From: Microlunatus endophyticus
GTDB lineage: Bacteria > Actinomycetota > Actinomycetes > Propionibacteriales > Propionibacteriaceae
Assembly (NCBI RefSeq): GCF_014646195.1
Contig: NZ_BMMZ01000007.1
Span: 1 to 64,000, forward strand
Direction: 5' to 3'
Length of the DNA: 64,000 bases
This document shows positions 61,397 to 64,000 of this stretch, one piece after another; position 1 is the first letter of the stretch; each line of letters begins with the position of its first letter. The notes beneath the pieces are model-generated. The model was not told where the DNA came from. It saw only the letters and a list, made by a program, of their open reading frames with translations, and ran no database searches. The translations under genes were made by a program, and so were the position numbers.

Positions 61397-63367
61397 TCAG
61401 ATCGCCCTTACCTCTGTCGCCGGCGACACCTCGCGGAAGACCTGCTCGGCGTTGACGCGAGCGGCGTCGGTGGCGAACCCCGCGTCGAGGAACACGGCGC
61501 GCAGCGGATGCCGGCTGGCGATTTCCTCGACGACGGCCTCGCTCACTTCGTCGGCAAAACACGCAATCAGAGCGCCATCGGCGACCGACAGCACTCGTCG
61601 GGCACCGACCTCCTCGACCGTGATCGGCTCGGCGAGGTCAAGCCCCCAGTCGAGCAGCACCTGGAAGAGCAGGTCTTCGTCGGTGCGGTCGGGCTTCACG
61701 CTGCCGACAGCCTCGGATAGCGCAAACTGCGTGAGATCGTCCGCGGCCGCGAGTGTGTCAGCCATGTTGGTTGTCGCGACATACAGCGATCGAAAGCCAA
61801 AGTCGAGATCGGCACCTATCAGCCCGGCCGTTTCCTGCGCTTGTGCACCGGCGCGGCGCAGGCGTTCACGGGCGATGCTTGCGATGGTGTCGTAGTGCGG
61901 ATGGTCAACCGGCTCGTCAACCTGGACGAGGATGTAGCGCCGATGTCCGCCATCTGCCGCATTGAGGTCCATGACGGCGTGTCCAGTTGAGCCGGAGCCC
62001 GCGAAGAAGTCGAGGACGACGGCGTCCTTCGCCCCACCAGTGACGAGACGGAGCCAACGCGCAAGGACGCGGCGGTCCTTAGGGTTCTCGAATACGATCT
62101 CGCCCATGAGATTGCGCATGTCGGTGCTCGCGGCCTTGCGGTCCTGCTCGAACACCGAGATCGCGACCTGGTCACTCGTCTCGTCGAGAAAGATGATGCC
62201 GCGCGGGATCGTACTCTCATCCTCACCGAACCAGATTCGGCCCGCGGCGATCCGTCGATCCATCTCGTCCTTCTTGAAGCGCCATCCGGTCTTTGGGAAT
62301 GAAACCGGCTTACCCGTCACCGGGTGAAGGACTTCATAAATAGCACCGCCTCGGCCTGGCCATGTGATGTCACGGTACGTGCTCATCGGACGGCCGGTGC
62401 CCGGTTGAAGCTGGTCGTAGCGCGCAACCGCATCGGTGATCTCACCAGCAGCCTTCTTGTTCTTCAGCCAAGCCTTCCACTGGTTGGCGGCATCTTCGTC
62501 GCTCTTGCGGGCAGTCCATATCGAAGCGGCCTGAGTGAGGGCAGTTTCGAGCCCTACCTTGGGCTCGCGCCATCGCACACCGAGTTCGCTGAGCCGCGTC
62601 TCGTTCTTGGCGTAGATCAGCATGTAATCCGCGCCGTTGGAGACATAGCGGGAGTCGTTCTTGCGACCGCCCTGCCAGACGACGTCCGAGATGAAGTTGT
62701 CAGCTCCGAAGACCTGATCGAGGAGCACGCGGAGGTTCGCGTGCTCGTGGTCGCCGATTGCGGCGATGATAACGCCGTCTTCGGTCAGCAGCCCACGCGC
62801 CAGCTTCAGTCGGGAGTACATCATGCTGAGCCAGTCGGAGTGGAAGCGGCCGTTGGCCTCGGTGTTCGCAACGAGGCGGTCTCCCGTCTCCGACTTCTGG
62901 CCCGAGCGGGCGAGATAGTCGGCGCTCGACTCAGCGAAATCGTCCTCGTAGACGTAGTCGTTGCCCGTGTTGTACGGCGGGTCGATATATATGAGCTTGA
63001 TCTTGCCGAGGTAGGGTTCCTGAAGGAGCTTCAGCGCGTCGAGGTTGTCGCCCTCGATGAAGAGGTTCTTGGTGGTGTCGAAGTCGACCGACTCGTCGCG
63101 TACTGGGCGCAAGGTCTTGGCGATCGGAGCGTTGGCGGCGAAGGCGGCGGCACGCTTGCCGGGCCAGTCGAGCTGGTAGCGCTCCTGCGGGCCCTCGACG
63201 ACATGGTCGGAAAGTTCCTGGCGAAGCGCCTCGAAGTCAACCGCGCGGACGGGCTTGCCGTCAGCGTTGAGGGTCTCGGTGACGACCGTCGGGAGCAGCT
63301 CAGCGATCGCGTCGATGTTGCGCTGGGTCAGGTCCGACGAGTGCATCTTGAGCTTGTCCACGGTCAT
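61397..63367 (-). CDS. Type III DNA methyltransferase Mod subunit
   Basis: 656 residues, N6-adenine or N4-cytosine methyltransferase of the beta class. Motif IV LIYIDPPYNTGND is at about 126-137, before motif I VLDFFAGSGSTGHAVMDL at about 453-470. The target-recognition region lies between. SLGKI and SVDFDTTKNLFIEGDNLDALKLLQEPYLGKIKL are typical of Mod. It sets the recognition site for both methylation and cutting. Its ATG overlaps the stop of the upstream DUF4391 gene by four bases (ATGA). The target sequence cannot be read from the protein. Confidence 0.95.
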   Translation of the reverse strand: MTVDKLKMHSSDLTQRNIDAIAELLPTVVTETLNADGKPVRAVDFEALRQELSDHVVEGPQERYQLDWPGKRAAAFAANAPIAKTLRPVRDESVDFDTTKNLFIEGDNLDALKLLQEPYLGKIKLIYIDPPYNTGNDYVYEDDFAESSADYLARSGQKSETGDRLVANTEANGRFHSDWLSMMYSRLKLARGLLTEDGVIIAAIGDHEHANLRVLLDQVFGADNFISDVVWQGGRKNDSRYVSNGADYMLIYAKNETRLSELGVRWREPKVGLETALTQAASIWTARKSDEDAANQWKAWLKNKKAAGEITDAVARYDQLQPGTGRPMSTYRDITWPGRGGAIYEVLHPVTGKPVSFPKTGWRFKKDEMDRRIAAGRIWFGEDESTIPRGIIFLDETSDQVAISVFEQDRKAASTDMRNLMGEIVFENPKDRRVLARWLRLVTGGAKDAVVLDFFAGSGSTGHAVMDLNAADGGHRRYILVQVDEPVDHPHYDTIASIARERLRRAGAQAQETAGLIGADLDFGFRSLYVATTNMADTLAAADDLTQFALSEAVGSVKPDRTDEDLLFQVLLDWGLDLAEPITVEEVGARRVLSVADGALIACFADEVSEAVVEEIASRHPLRAVFLDAGFATDAARVNAEQVFREVSPATEVRAI

Positions 63368-64000
63368 TCCTTGTTGCTCGGTACAGGGTCTGTCAGCTCG
63401 GCAAGCACTGCAGTACGTTCCTTGATCTGCCTGCGGAGTTCGATCTTGCGGTTGAGTTGTGGTTCGGTGCGCAGCTTCTTCTCTAAGGCGGCGATCTCGC
63501 GTTGGAGCTTTCGGGCGCGGTCTAGTCTGTCAGTCGCCTCTGACACGGTCTCGCCGACGCGAGTGGCGACCGGCAAGAGTGACTCCAGGAGTGCCTCGTA
63601 CAGGCTCGGCAAGTCCAGTGCCGTCGGCAGTGGCCGGCGGGGCGCGTCGACGGGTTGCCACTCGGTAGTGAAGTAGGTCGCGATGCGCGGCGTCTTGCCG
63701 TCCAGCGTCTTCTGCGCCGCGGACATGCGAACGCGTTCGGTGCTGGCGACCTCGAAGAGGATCGGGAAGTGCACGGTCTTGTCGATGGCGGCGAGAACCT
63801 CGTCGGAGACGTCCGCGCCCTTGGTCTCGATAGTGAAGACCTGGATCTCGGGCACGGTGGTCGTGCCGCGCAGTCGGATGGTGTCGTCGGCGAGCTTGTA
63901 GGCCCAGGTGATGCGCTGGATGTCGTCCACGAACCTCTCGCGCAGCGCAGTGCGCACGTTGCTGTGCTCGTAGAACTTGGTCTTGGGCACGGCGCGGCCG
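63364..64000 (-). CDS. DUF4391 protein, 5' end beyond the window
   Basis: At least 212 residues are visible. A GTG at 63990 could start it (VPKTKFYEHSN), but the frame is open to the edge and DUF4391 proteins normally have another 15-25 residues ahead of this point, so the true start is probably outside. The pattern RITWAYKLADDTIRL, VPEIQVFTIETKGADVSDEVLAAIDKTVHFPILFEV matches DUF4391 (PF14335). A coiled coil follows (EATDRLDRARKLQREIAALEKKL). These proteins usually precede type III mod/res genes and often follow an SNF2-like helicase gene, which would be to the right of this window. Confidence 0.82.
   Translation of the reverse strand, partial: GRAVPKTKFYEHSNVRTALRERFVDDIQRITWAYKLADDTIRLRGTTTVPEIQVFTIETKGADVSDEVLAAIDKTVHFPILFEVASTERVRMSAAQKTLDGKTPRIATYFTTEWQPVDAPRRPLPTALDLPSLYEALLESLLPVATRVGETVSEATDRLDRARKLQREIAALEKKLRTEPQLNRKIELRRQIKERTAVLAELTDPVPSNKE

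Noticed and set aside
55009..64000. DISARM or BREX system
   Set aside because: No drmA/drmB, no PglZ, BrxL or BrxC-like genes. Mod and Res are of ordinary type III design and HerA pairs with SIR2.
1..64000. tRNA genes or attachment sites bordering the conjugative element or the defence island
   Set aside because: No cloverleaf with a T-loop GGTTCGAATCC-like core and CCA-adjacent stem was found, and no long direct repeat pair framing either island was visible by eye.

Overview
The window is high-GC DNA with frequent GTG starts, very short intergenic gaps and many families typical of Actinobacteria (DLW-39, DUF2630, DUF4913, DUF6668, SCO6880-type conjugation proteins, GAF/ANTAR regulators). 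A Propionibacteriales-like organism such as Microlunatus would fit, but that is an inference from gene content and style. No rRNA, tRNA, CRISPR array or integrase was seen.

Region 1 (1-11.6 kb) is part of an integrated conjugative element. It opens with two abutting copies of one IS110-family element, the second cut off at its 5' side. A minus-strand operon follows, read from right to left: DUF6668 ATPase-like protein, VirB2-like small membrane protein, SCO6880-family protein, VirB4-like ATPase, VirD4/TraG-like coupling protein, DUF4913 protein. Divergent from it is a plus-strand operon: lytic transglycosylase-NlpC/P60, lipoprotein, proline-rich ParA-like ATPase, zinc-ribbon protein. The shared upstream region holds two DnaA-box-like sequences. 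No relaxase or integrase lies in view.

Region 2 (11.7-43.5 kb) looks like ordinary chromosome. It holds a D-aminopeptidase and a class C serine hydrolase; an FtsX-type ABC transporter downstream of a two-component system; the small DLW-39 and DUF2630 genes; an M20 amidohydrolase; two ANTAR-domain RNA-binding regulators; an MFS transporter; a NUDIX hydrolase; a zincin metalloprotease; the complete kdpFABC potassium pump operon with two tiny leading genes (29 and 27 residues); a kinase-less KdpD-like DUF4118 protein; Kup; a nucleoside hydrolase; a sodium/solute symporter with a small partner; an alpha-L-fucosidase; a PemK/MazF-like protein; and a pyrimidine-dimer glycosylase.

Region 3 (43.5-46.4 kb) is a graveyard: a twice-frameshifted phospholipase C, a frameshifted RES-domain gene and a decayed second copy of the YchJ-like gene found intact at 41.8 kb.

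Region 4 (46.4-64 kb) resembles a defence island. A Schlafen AlbA_2-type regulator gene sits between two inverted copies of an AT-rich 29-bp palindrome. Then come two TetR/alpha-beta-hydrolase pairs with palindromic operators, a class II Fic protein with nested operator-like repeats, a nuclease pseudogene and a DUF3800 protein. The end is a tightly overlapping minus-strand operon read as DUF4391, type III methyltransferase (Mod), type III restriction subunit (Res), SIR2-domain NADase-like protein, HerA-like ATPase. SIR2-HerA is a known anti-phage pair and type III restriction-modification is a known anti-phage system. Having both in one translationally coupled operon is the most interesting feature here.
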